Of a stretch of DNA of 64,000 nucleotides, positions 36,508 through 44,609 are shown piece after piece; position 1 is the stretch's first letter, and each line of letters starts with the position of its first letter. Both the position numbers and the translations under genes were made by a program. Location: the NCBI RefSeq assembly GCF_001467625.1, contig NZ_LNYB01000085.1, forward strand, positions 231,776-295,775, read 5' to 3'. Under the pieces are notes generated by a model, which was not told the origin of the DNA, ran no database searches, and was given only the letters and a program-made list of their open reading frames with translations. This DNA is from Legionella feeleii. GTDB lineage: Bacteria > Pseudomonadota > Gammaproteobacteria > Legionellales > Legionellaceae.

Positions 36508-37071
36508 TTATTCCTCAGAAGTATTTGAAGCGGCTTTGTCAGATTTGACTTGAGGTGAACAAGCCGCTGCTATACTATTAATTTCGTCTGCGTATTGTTT
36601 ATCAGTCATATTATCAGCTTCTTTAATGAGCCCCATCAATTTAGGCTTAGCACATTCACAATAAGCTTGAGTTGCCTTTTTGCCGTTCTCACTTAATTTG
36701 GGATAAACAAGATTCCAGCGATCAAGACAATATTCAGAGATATCATCGTCTGTTGCTTCGCTTAATCCTATTTCTTCTTCCAAAGAATCCATAGTATCGT
36801 GCAATAAAGTTTGTGACATACAAATCTGAATCGCCTTGTTCACAGCCTCATCTGAATCCAAAGGTTGAGTCGCAGCACATTCGCAATATTTTTCACCAAA
36901 ATCTTTATAGTCTACTTTATCTTTTGCTTCATTTACCCGGTTCATCCAAGTATTAACACAGGTTGTTTGAAAAGATTCCGCGCTTTGACTTTCACTCTCA
37001 GCAGCACAAACAATCAGCGGAGAAAAACTAACTATCACAGCAGTTGCAATTGATTTTAAACAGAAATTCAT
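36508..37071 (-). CDS. Exported protein with duplicated four-Cys domain
   Basis: 187 residues. A signal peptide (1-23, ending VCAA) is followed by two similar halves. The first has Cys at 38, 63, 65 and 84; the second at 115, 138, 140 and 171; each carries a YCECA motif. The equal pattern suggests a duplicated disulfide-stabilised or metal-binding domain in the periplasm. The rest is acidic and ends in a Ser/Glu-rich tail. I do not recognise the family. It is a single gene; upstream and downstream genes point away from it or are separate. Confidence 0.75.
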   Translation of the reverse strand: MNFCLKSIATAVIVSFSPLIVCAAESESQSAESFQTTCVNTWMNRVNEAKDKVDYKDFGEKYCECAATQPLDSDEAVNKAIQICMSQTLLHDTMDSLEEEIGLSEATDDDISEYCLDRWNLVYPKLSENGKKATQAYCECAKPKLMGLIKEADNMTDKQYADEINSIAAACSPQVKSDKAASNTSEE

Positions 37072-37214
37072 AGTGCGTCACTCCATTGAATTGATAGGAT
37101 GCCTTCACATTCAGCATAGCTTAAGCATAACAACTTCGCGAGTTGATATGAAGATAAAAGCCTCTTAACGCCGCATAAAATATTCCAAATGCTCATCTAC
37201 TTACAATCGAATCG

Positions 37215-37240
37215 ATCAAATAATAATCAAACTTATCAAA
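37215..37240 (+). promoter_or_regulatory. Phased ATCAAA repeats upstream of the 570-residue gene
   Basis: ATCAAA occurs at 37215, 37226 and 37235, about one helical turn apart, 45-70 bases before the start of the next gene. This could be a regulator binding site or chance in AT-rich DNA. Confidence 0.25.
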
Positions 37241-37283
37241 TAACAGTCTAAAATAAAAAGGTACCGCTTTATTTGAGTTTCGC

Positions 37284-38996
37284 ATGATTAAGAGCAGTGA
37301 TATCAAAGCCTCAGCAACTGTAGCATCTGAGTTTAAAGGCCCTATCCTGCTGCACATGGTTGATCAAAATGGTTATGGTGATGTTTCTCTTGCTATCAAA
37401 GTAGCAAAATTTCTCTTTAAAAAATATCCGCAAGCCGTGATTTGGATTAGCGGTAAAATGGAATCTTTTGAAAAAATACAGGAAATTGATCCTGAATTTC
37501 TGGATCACAACCTTAATCCCCGCTTAGGGACTGTTCTATTTGAATCCAGTGCTTTTTTTACCCTGCGCGATGAAACCGATATACCATTGGAAATTGAGAC
37601 AGCGATTTTTAATAATTCGTTGCGGAAAGCTAAACACCCACAAATTTTTATTGGTGAATACGGCTCCTATTTAACTACCCCTTATGCACTAATTAATCCT
37701 GACGTCATTGATATGAGTGGTAATCTAGGTAAAGAATACCCGGGAATACTTATTGAACAAGATTTAAAAAAATTTTCGCAATTAACCCCGAATGAAAAAA
37801 TGCAGGCAAGGGCAAAAATCTTAGAAGGTAACGCTCTCGATAAAGATGACCAACTATTAAAAAAGCAACTCTTGCAGGATACAGATCCCACCAAATTTGT
37901 AGCACAAAACGGCTGTGCATTTGCTTATTACAACTGGCCAGTCTCCTATAAAAGAGCAGCAATAGTTTTTGCCGCAAGCAATGATAAAGATCATGCTAAT
38001 TTTTTTGTCAGTGCAAATGATAAACAAAATAAAGCCCAATCAATTTTTACTATGTTAAAAGACAAAGATTTTCAATTAGCACTAAAAAACTTAGGCTATA
38101 CAAAAATTCGCTTTTATGATGAGAAAGGGGAAGAAGATAGTATTGTATTAGACAATAACAAACCGAATGAAAGAGAGTTCAGGATTTTTCAACGAAGCAG
38201 GTTCCACCATGATTTGATGCTTGATCTCATGCGTTTATCTGATGTTTGCGGAGTAGCAGGTGACCAATCATTGACGGAAGCGATTTCACTAGGAGCGATA
38301 CCAATACCGGAGGAATGGCATTGCCAAGTTACTATAATCGGACAAATGGCAGAAGAATATTACAATCACACCGTGATGGCAGGTTTTCACAATTGCTTAT
38401 GGCAGGTAAGGCGAGAAACAGACATCGACAGATGGCTAGAAGCAGGAAAAATTTTAAAAACCCATCGCTCAGAAGCAACGGTCGTCATTAAGAAAATTCA
38501 AGAAGAAGCCAATCTCTATAATGCCCTGGACTACCGGCTAAATGGCCTATTCGACAAGGCACAACAGGAAAAAATCGATCATTACAATCAGTTATTCATT
38601 AAGGAATTAGAAGGTTATACATCGACCTTAAAAAAAGACAAGAAAGTTGTTTTTTCCCTCGCGACTGAGGTTGCCAAATATCTTTGTCAAACCAAGCCTA
38701 GTGAACCGTTAACAATGAATAAAATATTACTGATCCTGGATACCCATATTGGCAAAAGAATTGCTCATATCGATAGCATTCAGTACCACACTATAACGGC
38801 CAATGATACGCATTTGATAAGAGCGCAGCAAAGCCATAGTTTTATAAAGCGGAATATTTCTCATCAACCATCTGGCAATAGTGCCTTGGCAACGAGGTTA
38901 CAAAACCTGTATCAAGAGTCTTTTAGTTCGGAAACTGAATCGTGGTTGACAGCAGAACAAAGTAATCCTGTCACTGCAAAAATACCTCAACAATAG
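37284..38996 (+). CDS. Unknown 570-residue protein with GT-B-like motifs; possible effector
   Basis: 570 residues, no signal peptide or membrane helices. Residues 21-50 (LLHMVDQNGYGDVSLAIKVA) resemble the first Gly-rich loop of GT-B glycosyltransferases, and residues 317-341 (RLSDVCGVAGDQSLTEAISL) resemble the sugar-nucleotide site of the second lobe. This is a distant, motif-level similarity that I cannot confirm. The last ~25 residues are Glu/Ser/Thr-rich, as in Dot/Icm export signals. It is flanked by other accessory genes, so an injected effector is possible but not shown. Confidence 0.6.
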   Translation: MIKSSDIKASATVASEFKGPILLHMVDQNGYGDVSLAIKVAKFLFKKYPQAVIWISGKMESFEKIQEIDPEFLDHNLNPRLGTVLFESSAFFTLRDETDIPLEIETAIFNNSLRKAKHPQIFIGEYGSYLTTPYALINPDVIDMSGNLGKEYPGILIEQDLKKFSQLTPNEKMQARAKILEGNALDKDDQLLKKQLLQDTDPTKFVAQNGCAFAYYNWPVSYKRAAIVFAASNDKDHANFFVSANDKQNKAQSIFTMLKDKDFQLALKNLGYTKIRFYDEKGEEDSIVLDNNKPNEREFRIFQRSRFHHDLMLDLMRLSDVCGVAGDQSLTEAISLGAIPIPEEWHCQVTIIGQMAEEYYNHTVMAGFHNCLWQVRRETDIDRWLEAGKILKTHRSEATVVIKKIQEEANLYNALDYRLNGLFDKAQQEKIDHYNQLFIKELEGYTSTLKKDKKVVFSLATEVAKYLCQTKPSEPLTMNKILLILDTHIGKRIAHIDSIQYHTITANDTHLIRAQQSHSFIKRNISHQPSGNSALATRLQNLYQESFSSETESWLTAEQSNPVTAKIPQQ

Positions 38997-39005
38997 TATT
39001 GCACT

Positions 39006-39707
39006 CTAAGCATGATGCAGCATTCTTAATTGTTCTTTTAATGCCCCAAAGGCAGACTCGATATTAATATAATTCTTTTTGGCCAGATAAAAGGATAAAG
39101 ACCCATCATCAGTAGCGGAATTTGATTGCAAAGCAACGTTAAACTTTAGTTTCTTTAAACGTCTATATTCTTCTGATTTAGTAACAAAATAGAAATTTCT
39201 ATAATTACTCTTGGCTCGATAATTGAGTGCTTTTATATCTTTTGCCAAAGGATGTTTAGGAAAATATTCTTTTATGGAATAAGTTCTATTATTATGGACT
39301 GCAACAACTGTCTCGTTTTTAGGTAGTAACCTTTTAATTTTATCGGCAAACTTTCTAACTTCGGTATGCGCTGCCGGCGAATAAGAACCGTATTGTTTCA
39401 GTGTCTTCTTAATCCCTCTATCTGTAAAAATACGATTTGGATCAAATTCATAACGCACCCGACGTAAATGAAAAACGATATTGCGTGTTCCTGAATGCCG
39501 CAGCGTTATTAAACTACCACCCTTCGCTTTAATAAAAGTTTTGGCTGCTGCTAATGCTGTTTTTTCATTCTCATGCAAGTGAACAAAGGTTTTTCCTTTC
39601 CCATGCTGTTTTATAATTTCCACCTTGGTATTACCCAGCATGACTGGATACGTTGCAGCATAAACCAGGCTATGGACTATGAGATAAAAAAAGATCAAAT
39701 ATTTCAT
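39006..39707 (-). CDS. Exported protein with M14-carboxypeptidase-like zinc motifs
   Basis: 233 residues from ATG 39707 (a GTG at 39725 is possible). The signal peptide is MKYLIFFYLIVHSLVYA. Sequence FVHLHENE gives HxxE at residues 45-48, FDPNRIF a conserved Arg, AVHNN a third ligand His at 138 and YINIESAFG a Glu at 217. The order HxxE-R-H-E is that of M14 metallocarboxypeptidases and related deacylases. A periplasmic amidase or peptidase is therefore likely; the substrate is unknown. The spacing is inferred by eye. Confidence 0.6.
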   Translation of the reverse strand: MKYLIFFYLIVHSLVYAATYPVMLGNTKVEIIKQHGKGKTFVHLHENEKTALAAAKTFIKAKGGSLITLRHSGTRNIVFHLRRVRYEFDPNRIFTDRGIKKTLKQYGSYSPAAHTEVRKFADKIKRLLPKNETVVAVHNNRTYSIKEYFPKHPLAKDIKALNYRAKSNYRNFYFVTKSEEYRRLKKLKFNVALQSNSATDDGSLSFYLAKKNYINIESAFGALKEQLRMLHHA

Positions 39708-39879
39708 TTTGAATATCAAAAACACAAAATTGCGTAAATTTTACCCTTTATCGGAGCTAAATTCATCCTTTTTATCTTCAGCACTCAGATAATCAAGATA
39801 ATAAAATCCAATTAAACGGCTATTCTTAAAGAAGGAGGAAATAAAGCTAAATTTAGCCATCAGGTCTAAGGAGTATACT

Positions 39880-40413
39880 ATGGCTACCTTAAGGGCAAAA
39901 AAAATTAGTGCCATTATTGATAGTGAACAAGAACTAGAAATCATTATTACGGAATTAAGTGAAGAAGTTGTAGGACGCCAGGATATTAGTGTTCAAGGAA
40001 GTCCAGGTGAGCTAGATGAACAGTATGGTACCCCTTTTCCAGATCCCGATATCCTGCAACATAGCGCTCATCCACCTAAAAAAGAGCCTTTCATGATAGA
40101 TGACTTTGGCTGGGTACTGGGCTTTTCTCTTGCTATCCCAATTTTTATTTTTGTTACTATTGGCATTTTTCTCTTAGGCGATTTTCGCTCTCTGGAAGAC
40201 AATTTATTTTTCGGGGGGATAGGAGTTATCGTAGGAGCTATTATTGGCGCAATCCTCGCGGGATTTCTTAAACTTTATCGCAATATGGTAATAAAAAAAC
40301 AAGAAAAGAAAGGCGGTTTTGTTTTATGGGTCAATGCGACTTCGCAAAAGCAAATGAGTCAAATAATTCCTATTTTAGAAAAACATCATGCCAAACAAAT
40401 TACCTTAGACTAG
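39880..40413 (+). CDS. Small membrane protein with two central helices
   Basis: 177 residues. An N-terminal soluble part (~1-70) and a C-terminal soluble part (~138-177) flank two hydrophobic segments at ~76-97 and ~107-132, the second rich in Gly/Ile. Both soluble ends have a beta-alpha look (KKISAIIDSEQELEIIITEL; FVLWVNATSQKQMSQIIPIL), similar to ferredoxin-like halves of stress-associated membrane proteins. AAGGAG precedes the ATG. The repeat array follows its stop directly. I do not recognise a named family. Confidence 0.65.
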   Translation: MATLRAKKISAIIDSEQELEIIITELSEEVVGRQDISVQGSPGELDEQYGTPFPDPDILQHSAHPPKKEPFMIDDFGWVLGFSLAIPIFIFVTIGIFLLGDFRSLEDNLFFGGIGVIVGAIIGAILAGFLKLYRNMVIKKQEKKGGFVLWVNATSQKQMSQIIPILEKHHAKQITLD

Positions 40414-40449
40414 GAAAAATCTACTCCCTATAAAAAATGGCTTGAGCAC

Positions 40450-40530
40450 TTATACCCTGATTTTTCGAGCATCGCAGCGGAGCATACATGTTGGTATGTG
40501 AGCAGCGAAGCGCAGAAAATCGAGGCATAA
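40450..40530. repeat. Tandem palindromic repeat, family A unit 1
   Basis: The right arm AAAATCGAGGCATAA is at 40516-40530; the left arm is degenerate. It is the first of three units with a period of 134 bases, and begins ~35 bases after the stop of the small membrane protein. Confidence 0.8.
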
Positions 40531-40583
40531 GTGACAAGATAGTAAAATACTAAGGGCTGTTTATCTTTCGCTAGCTTGAGTGT

Positions 40584-40664
40584 TTATGCCTCGATTTTTC
40601 GAGCATCGCAGCGGAGCATACATGTTAGTATGTGAGCAGCGAAGCGCAGAAAATCGAGGCATAA
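40584..40664. repeat. Tandem palindromic repeat, family A unit 2
   Basis: Perfect 15-base arms: TTATGCCTCGATTTT (40584-40598) and AAAATCGAGGCATAA (40650-40664), around an imperfectly self-complementary core with CATAC...GTATG at its centre. The spacer to the next unit contains GGGCTGTTTATCTTTC. Confidence 0.9.
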
Positions 40665-40717
40665 GTGACAAGATAGTAGAATACTTAGGGCTGTTTATCT
40701 TTCGCTAGCTTGAGTGT

Positions 40718-40828
40718 TTATGCCTCGATTTTTCGAGCATCGCAGCGGAGCATACATGTTAGTAGGTGAGCAGCGAAGCGCAGAAAATCGAGGCATAAGC
40801 GCCAAGATAGTAGAAAGATAAATAGCCC
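40718..40828. repeat. Tandem palindromic repeat, family A unit 3, with inverted end
   Basis: Same 15-base arms at 40718-40732 and 40784-40798. After it, GAAAGATAAATAGCCC (40813-40828) is a near-perfect inverse of the spacer motif GGGCTGTTTATCTTTC at 40688-40703, so the array is closed by a reversed spacer end. The array stops just before the chitinase gene stop. Confidence 0.9.
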
Positions 40829-40831
40829 GGC

Positions 40832-42349
40832 TTAGTTACATACACTTTTATAAGTAGCAACCAAACTATCAGGATTGGCAACAGGTAGATCGGTATCAGC
40901 ACTCCACATGATCACTCCCTTTAATTGTTTGGTTTTGATAAATTCGCAAACTGATTTAACTACAGCAGGCGATTGATAACCAATAAATTGTTTAGCCACT
41001 GGATTATAAAGATAAGCTCCAGTAATAAAAGGGATGCCGGCAACCTCATCTGCCGTTTGAATTTGATAACTTTTATAACCCAATTCATTCATCACTTTAG
41101 TCACAGAATTATAGGGTAATAGGCCATCTTGTTTCGTATAAGCCGCTGTGAAATGGCTGGGGCCACTCCAAGGTTGTTCAAAACCCGGATAACTGCTGTC
41201 ATCACCTCGCTCAACACCGGAAAAACCCCGACCATAGGCAGCAAGACCAACCTGTAGTTTTTCCTTCGGCATACCATAGGCTAAAACCTGATCGGTTATT
41301 GCGTCGGTTGCGTAGTTGATCGCAAACTCATCTTTACGACTCGTAGCTGGGTGTTTGAGATAAGCGTGAATAGATGTGTAAGGATCACCGCTTTGATTCC
41401 AGGGACCATGCAAATCATAAGTCATCACATTCACACTATCGACATAAGCTGCAATTTGTTTAAACCATCCGCCTTCCACTGATTGATTAATTTTTTCTAA
41501 ATAATCTTTATTTGCTGTGATGGTTACGGAAATATAAGCTTGATTCCCTAAAGTTTTACGACTGGCCTTGACTAAATCAAACAAACGTTTGTAATCAGTA
41601 CTCGTTTTTGCATCTGGAGGTAATTGACCACCAGTCTGCAAATCGATAGGCGGTTCAAAATCATAATCCACGCCCTTAAGATTTTTAAAATGATTCATCC
41701 AGGCTTTGAACTGCGTTAAAAATTTATCCTGATTAGCAAAAATGGCATCAAAAGTGGCTGTACTAATTCCTTTGTTTTCAACAGTGTTAGCCCCCCCAAT
41801 TGCAATAATGCGCTTCGCTTTATATTTATTCGAATTAATAAAAGCACCAAAACTATTCAACTGGCCAACTCCTTTTTGATCAGTGTAATTAAACAACTCT
41901 TTCTCGCCAGTATTGCCATTGATCTGTACGGAAGCACAAGCCCCTTGATTCGCTTGACAGAAGGTTAAAAAATCCTTCGTTTCCGGTGGTAAAGGTGATA
42001 TCCACGAGCCCTCTAAAGGTAACTCACCCCATAAATCATCGAAATGTAACAAACCAGACCACTCACTGGGAATCTGATAAAAGGCTTGATTTGGATCATT
42101 ACTGTTCCATACCTGTAAAAAACTCCAGGCAACAACATCTGCTTTATTAAATTGGGCGACCATTGCAGGATTACTGACATAAGATAATTGACCATAGGGC
42201 TGGCCATTTTTATAAGCACCATCATATTCATAGGAATTTTCGCCATACATGGACCAGCTCGTGGTATATAAGGTTAAAGATGCTTGTGCCGCTACGGGTA
42301 ACAGCGCAGAAATACATGCCAGCAAAGCCACTTGTTTAAACATTTGCAT
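40832..42349 (-). CDS. GH18 chitinase-like secreted glycosidase
   Basis: 505 residues. A signal peptide (MFKQVALLACISALLPVAAQA) is followed by a GH18 domain. The catalytic DxDxE is D228-Y-D-F-E232 in GVDYDFEPP, and the preceding strand IIAIGGANT matches SxGG. C-terminal GVIMWSADTD is also typical. The family cuts beta-1,4 GlcNAc polymers with retention. Secretion by the type II system is known for the L. pneumophila chitinase and is inferred here. It is followed by repeat array A. Confidence 0.88.
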   Translation of the reverse strand: MQMFKQVALLACISALLPVAAQASLTLYTTSWSMYGENSYEYDGAYKNGQPYGQLSYVSNPAMVAQFNKADVVAWSFLQVWNSNDPNQAFYQIPSEWSGLLHFDDLWGELPLEGSWISPLPPETKDFLTFCQANQGACASVQINGNTGEKELFNYTDQKGVGQLNSFGAFINSNKYKAKRIIAIGGANTVENKGISTATFDAIFANQDKFLTQFKAWMNHFKNLKGVDYDFEPPIDLQTGGQLPPDAKTSTDYKRLFDLVKASRKTLGNQAYISVTITANKDYLEKINQSVEGGWFKQIAAYVDSVNVMTYDLHGPWNQSGDPYTSIHAYLKHPATSRKDEFAINYATDAITDQVLAYGMPKEKLQVGLAAYGRGFSGVERGDDSSYPGFEQPWSGPSHFTAAYTKQDGLLPYNSVTKVMNELGYKSYQIQTADEVAGIPFITGAYLYNPVAKQFIGYQSPAVVKSVCEFIKTKQLKGVIMWSADTDLPVANPDSLVATYKSVCN

Positions 42350-42427
42350 AAACTCTCCAACATTTATTGGTGGTCAAATTTTAACTTTCCTACCAACTCT
42401 CTAACCACTGTCATTTTTGACAGGGGT

Positions 42428-43168
42428 CTATAAAGTAAGTAATTGCTCCCCTATCGCTTTTGCTAGCGCTTGATACTTATTTTTAACTGCCAGTTTTTTA
42501 TTTATTTTTTGAATGTGAAAATTAATCGTCCTTTCACTTAACTCAAGCTGTTGGGCCATCTCTTTCACGGAGTATTCTTTAGCAATCAGCAACAAACATT
42601 GAATTTCTCGCTGTGTTAGACGAAACAGCTGATTGGCAGATACATCCTCAAGAAGATGTGTCTGGATGTAGTGGTAATAATGATGCGCCGCCACGAAAAA
42701 CTCATACTGCGCTTGAGCTTGTTGCAGATTACATTGTTCATTTTGCATCTGCACCAGTAATAAAACAGCAAAATTATTATGTGGACCATGAATTGGTATA
42801 GATAAACCCGATTCAGCTCCAAAGGCAATCGAATCCAACCGCATTTTTCGTTCTAACTCAGAGGAGGCTTGAGCAAGTTGTTGTTCTAAATTCCAATAAA
42901 TAGGTAAATGGTTGTTATAAACAAAGCTTAAAGTGCTATCAATGTCGTTATACTGCTCTTCAAGATAATGTCTATGCCAGACTTTAAAATTGACAGAAGA
43001 CATATCGTATTTTAATTTATTGGCTGAATTGGGGTGATAAGCATAATAGGTAAAGGAAAAGGTATTAATCCCTTTACTGGCTAAATAACGACCTAAAGCC
43101 TCATCACATTCAGTAATGGTATTCGCTCGCACCAACTGATTTTCCAATTGTATAAGCAAATCATCCAT
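42428..43168 (-). CDS. LuxR-type transcription factor with autoinducer-binding-like domain
   Basis: 246 residues. The N-terminal part has W64, Y68, D75 or D77 and W92, the residues that line the acyl-homoserine-lactone pocket in LuxR proteins, and GAESGLSIPIHGP. The C-terminal HTH is LTQREIQCLLLIAKEYSVKE with ELSERTINFHIQKINKKL. No LuxI-like gene is in the window, so it is a LuxR solo. It overlaps the MFS gene by 8 bases, suggesting that transporter and regulator are made together. The ligand is unknown. Confidence 0.85.
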   Translation of the reverse strand: MDDLLIQLENQLVRANTITECDEALGRYLASKGINTFSFTYYAYHPNSANKLKYDMSSVNFKVWHRHYLEEQYNDIDSTLSFVYNNHLPIYWNLEQQLAQASSELERKMRLDSIAFGAESGLSIPIHGPHNNFAVLLLVQMQNEQCNLQQAQAQYEFFVAAHHYYHYIQTHLLEDVSANQLFRLTQREIQCLLLIAKEYSVKEMAQQLELSERTINFHIQKINKKLAVKNKYQALAKAIGEQLLTL

Positions 43169-44387
43169 GCTGATTCATCCGCCAGCAAGTCATCACGACA
43201 AGAAGAATATTGGCGATAAAGATATAAAAGAAAAACCAGCTATAACCCAGTGCCTGTTCCAATAGTCCGCTGAGAGCACCGAAAAAAGCATAACTCGATG
43301 CCATGACGGCTGTGCAAATACTATACATTGACATGGGGTAAATACCTTTATTCGCAGTAGCTAAGAGGTATCCCATATAGCAACCATTCACTAAGCCAAA
43401 GACTAGTTGATTAACCAGGATGGCTGCATAGATAAAATAAATATTGTGCTCATCGAAGGATAGAAAAAAGAATAATAAATGCCCCATCAGTAAAAGGATT
43501 GTCGTATTTTTCAGGCAATCTGCCAACGTATAACGGCTAATTAAAAGGCCAGAAATAAAAACTCCACTCATTAAAGCAAGCGAGCCACCAATACCATAAA
43601 TTGTTGCAAATTGAGATAAAGAAAGAGCCATTCCTAGTTTATCAAGTAAAAATAATGGAATAATTTTTTGCATTTGAGCATCAGAAAAATTATATAAAAA
43701 TAAGAACCACAACGCGGGATATAATTCACGCTTACAAAGCAAGCTCTTACAAATAGTTAGGTAACTGCTTTGAGACGCCTGGTGCGTGTGGTCTGTTTTT
43801 TCTGGTATTTTTACCCAATGATAGAGAGCAAATAATAAGACAATTAGACAGAGGCTAGAAAAAAAGAGACTCCAGACATTAACCTTATACTCTATAGCCA
43901 GTCGACCAGCTAAAACCAATAATCCTCCTTTTACAAACAGACGTCCAAATTGATAAAAGACAGTACGTAATGGCACATATTTTTTTTGCTTATGCCCATC
44001 CAAATTAAGCAAATAAAGGCCATCCGACACAATATCATGCAGTGCTGCAAAAAAAGCTAAACCAATAAAAAGTAGCGTACTAATCACTATAAAATGAGTT
44101 TCATTACTAATTGCCAAGAGCAAGAATACAAAGGCCATCAATAATTGATTGAAGATAGTTAATTTTTTCTTACTTGCTTTTTGTTCCAAAAAAGGCGCCA
44201 GTACTGGCTTAATAGCCCAGGGTAGGATTAATAGACTACTGATTAATGCCGCATGGCAATTATCCATACCCTGTTGTTGATAAACCAGTATGGCAATCAC
44301 AGTCACTACAAAATAGGGGATACTTTGTAAAAAATATAAACTTGCTATCCATTGATAAGCTTTTTCCGGGTGTACAGGCACGTCCAA
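43161..44387 (-). CDS. MFS transporter
   Basis: 408 residues with 11-12 hydrophobic helices. It has the loop 2-3 type basic motif EQKASKKKLTIF and a conserved D in HDIVSDGLYL, as in AmpG-like or folate-biopterin-like MFS branches. It is the first gene of a two-gene unit with the LuxR-type regulator. The substrate is not evident; a molecule sensed by the regulator would fit. The gap to the next gene upstream, 222 bases, is AT-rich with no clear element. Confidence 0.85.
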   Translation of the reverse strand: MDVPVHPEKAYQWIASLYFLQSIPYFVVTVIAILVYQQQGMDNCHAALISSLLILPWAIKPVLAPFLEQKASKKKLTIFNQLLMAFVFLLLAISNETHFIVISTLLFIGLAFFAALHDIVSDGLYLLNLDGHKQKKYVPLRTVFYQFGRLFVKGGLLVLAGRLAIEYKVNVWSLFFSSLCLIVLLFALYHWVKIPEKTDHTHQASQSSYLTICKSLLCKRELYPALWFLFLYNFSDAQMQKIIPLFLLDKLGMALSLSQFATIYGIGGSLALMSGVFISGLLISRYTLADCLKNTTILLLMGHLLFFFLSFDEHNIYFIYAAILVNQLVFGLVNGCYMGYLLATANKGIYPMSMYSICTAVMASSYAFFGALSGLLEQALGYSWFFFYIFIANILLVVMTCWRMNQHG

Positions 44388-44609
44388 CTCATAGATGGCT
44401 ATAAAACACCAAATTGTACATCATATGGACAAAATTGGAAATATTAATGCTTTCCTATTTATCTGATAAGCGATGTATTGATAGCCATCTTAAATTTCCA
44501 TTCAAGGATAATCTCCCCCATTACAAAGCTGGTAAACTATTTATATTGACTAAAATACCAAAATTTTGGTTTGCTGGTTTTAAATTTTAATTGTTGATAA
44601 CGAGGCACT

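Noticed and set aside
40450-40828. Array with regular spacing that could be taken for CRISPR
   Set aside because: The unit is 134 bases, is itself palindromic, and the spacers are nearly identical; CRISPR spacers differ and repeats are short. No cas genes are present.
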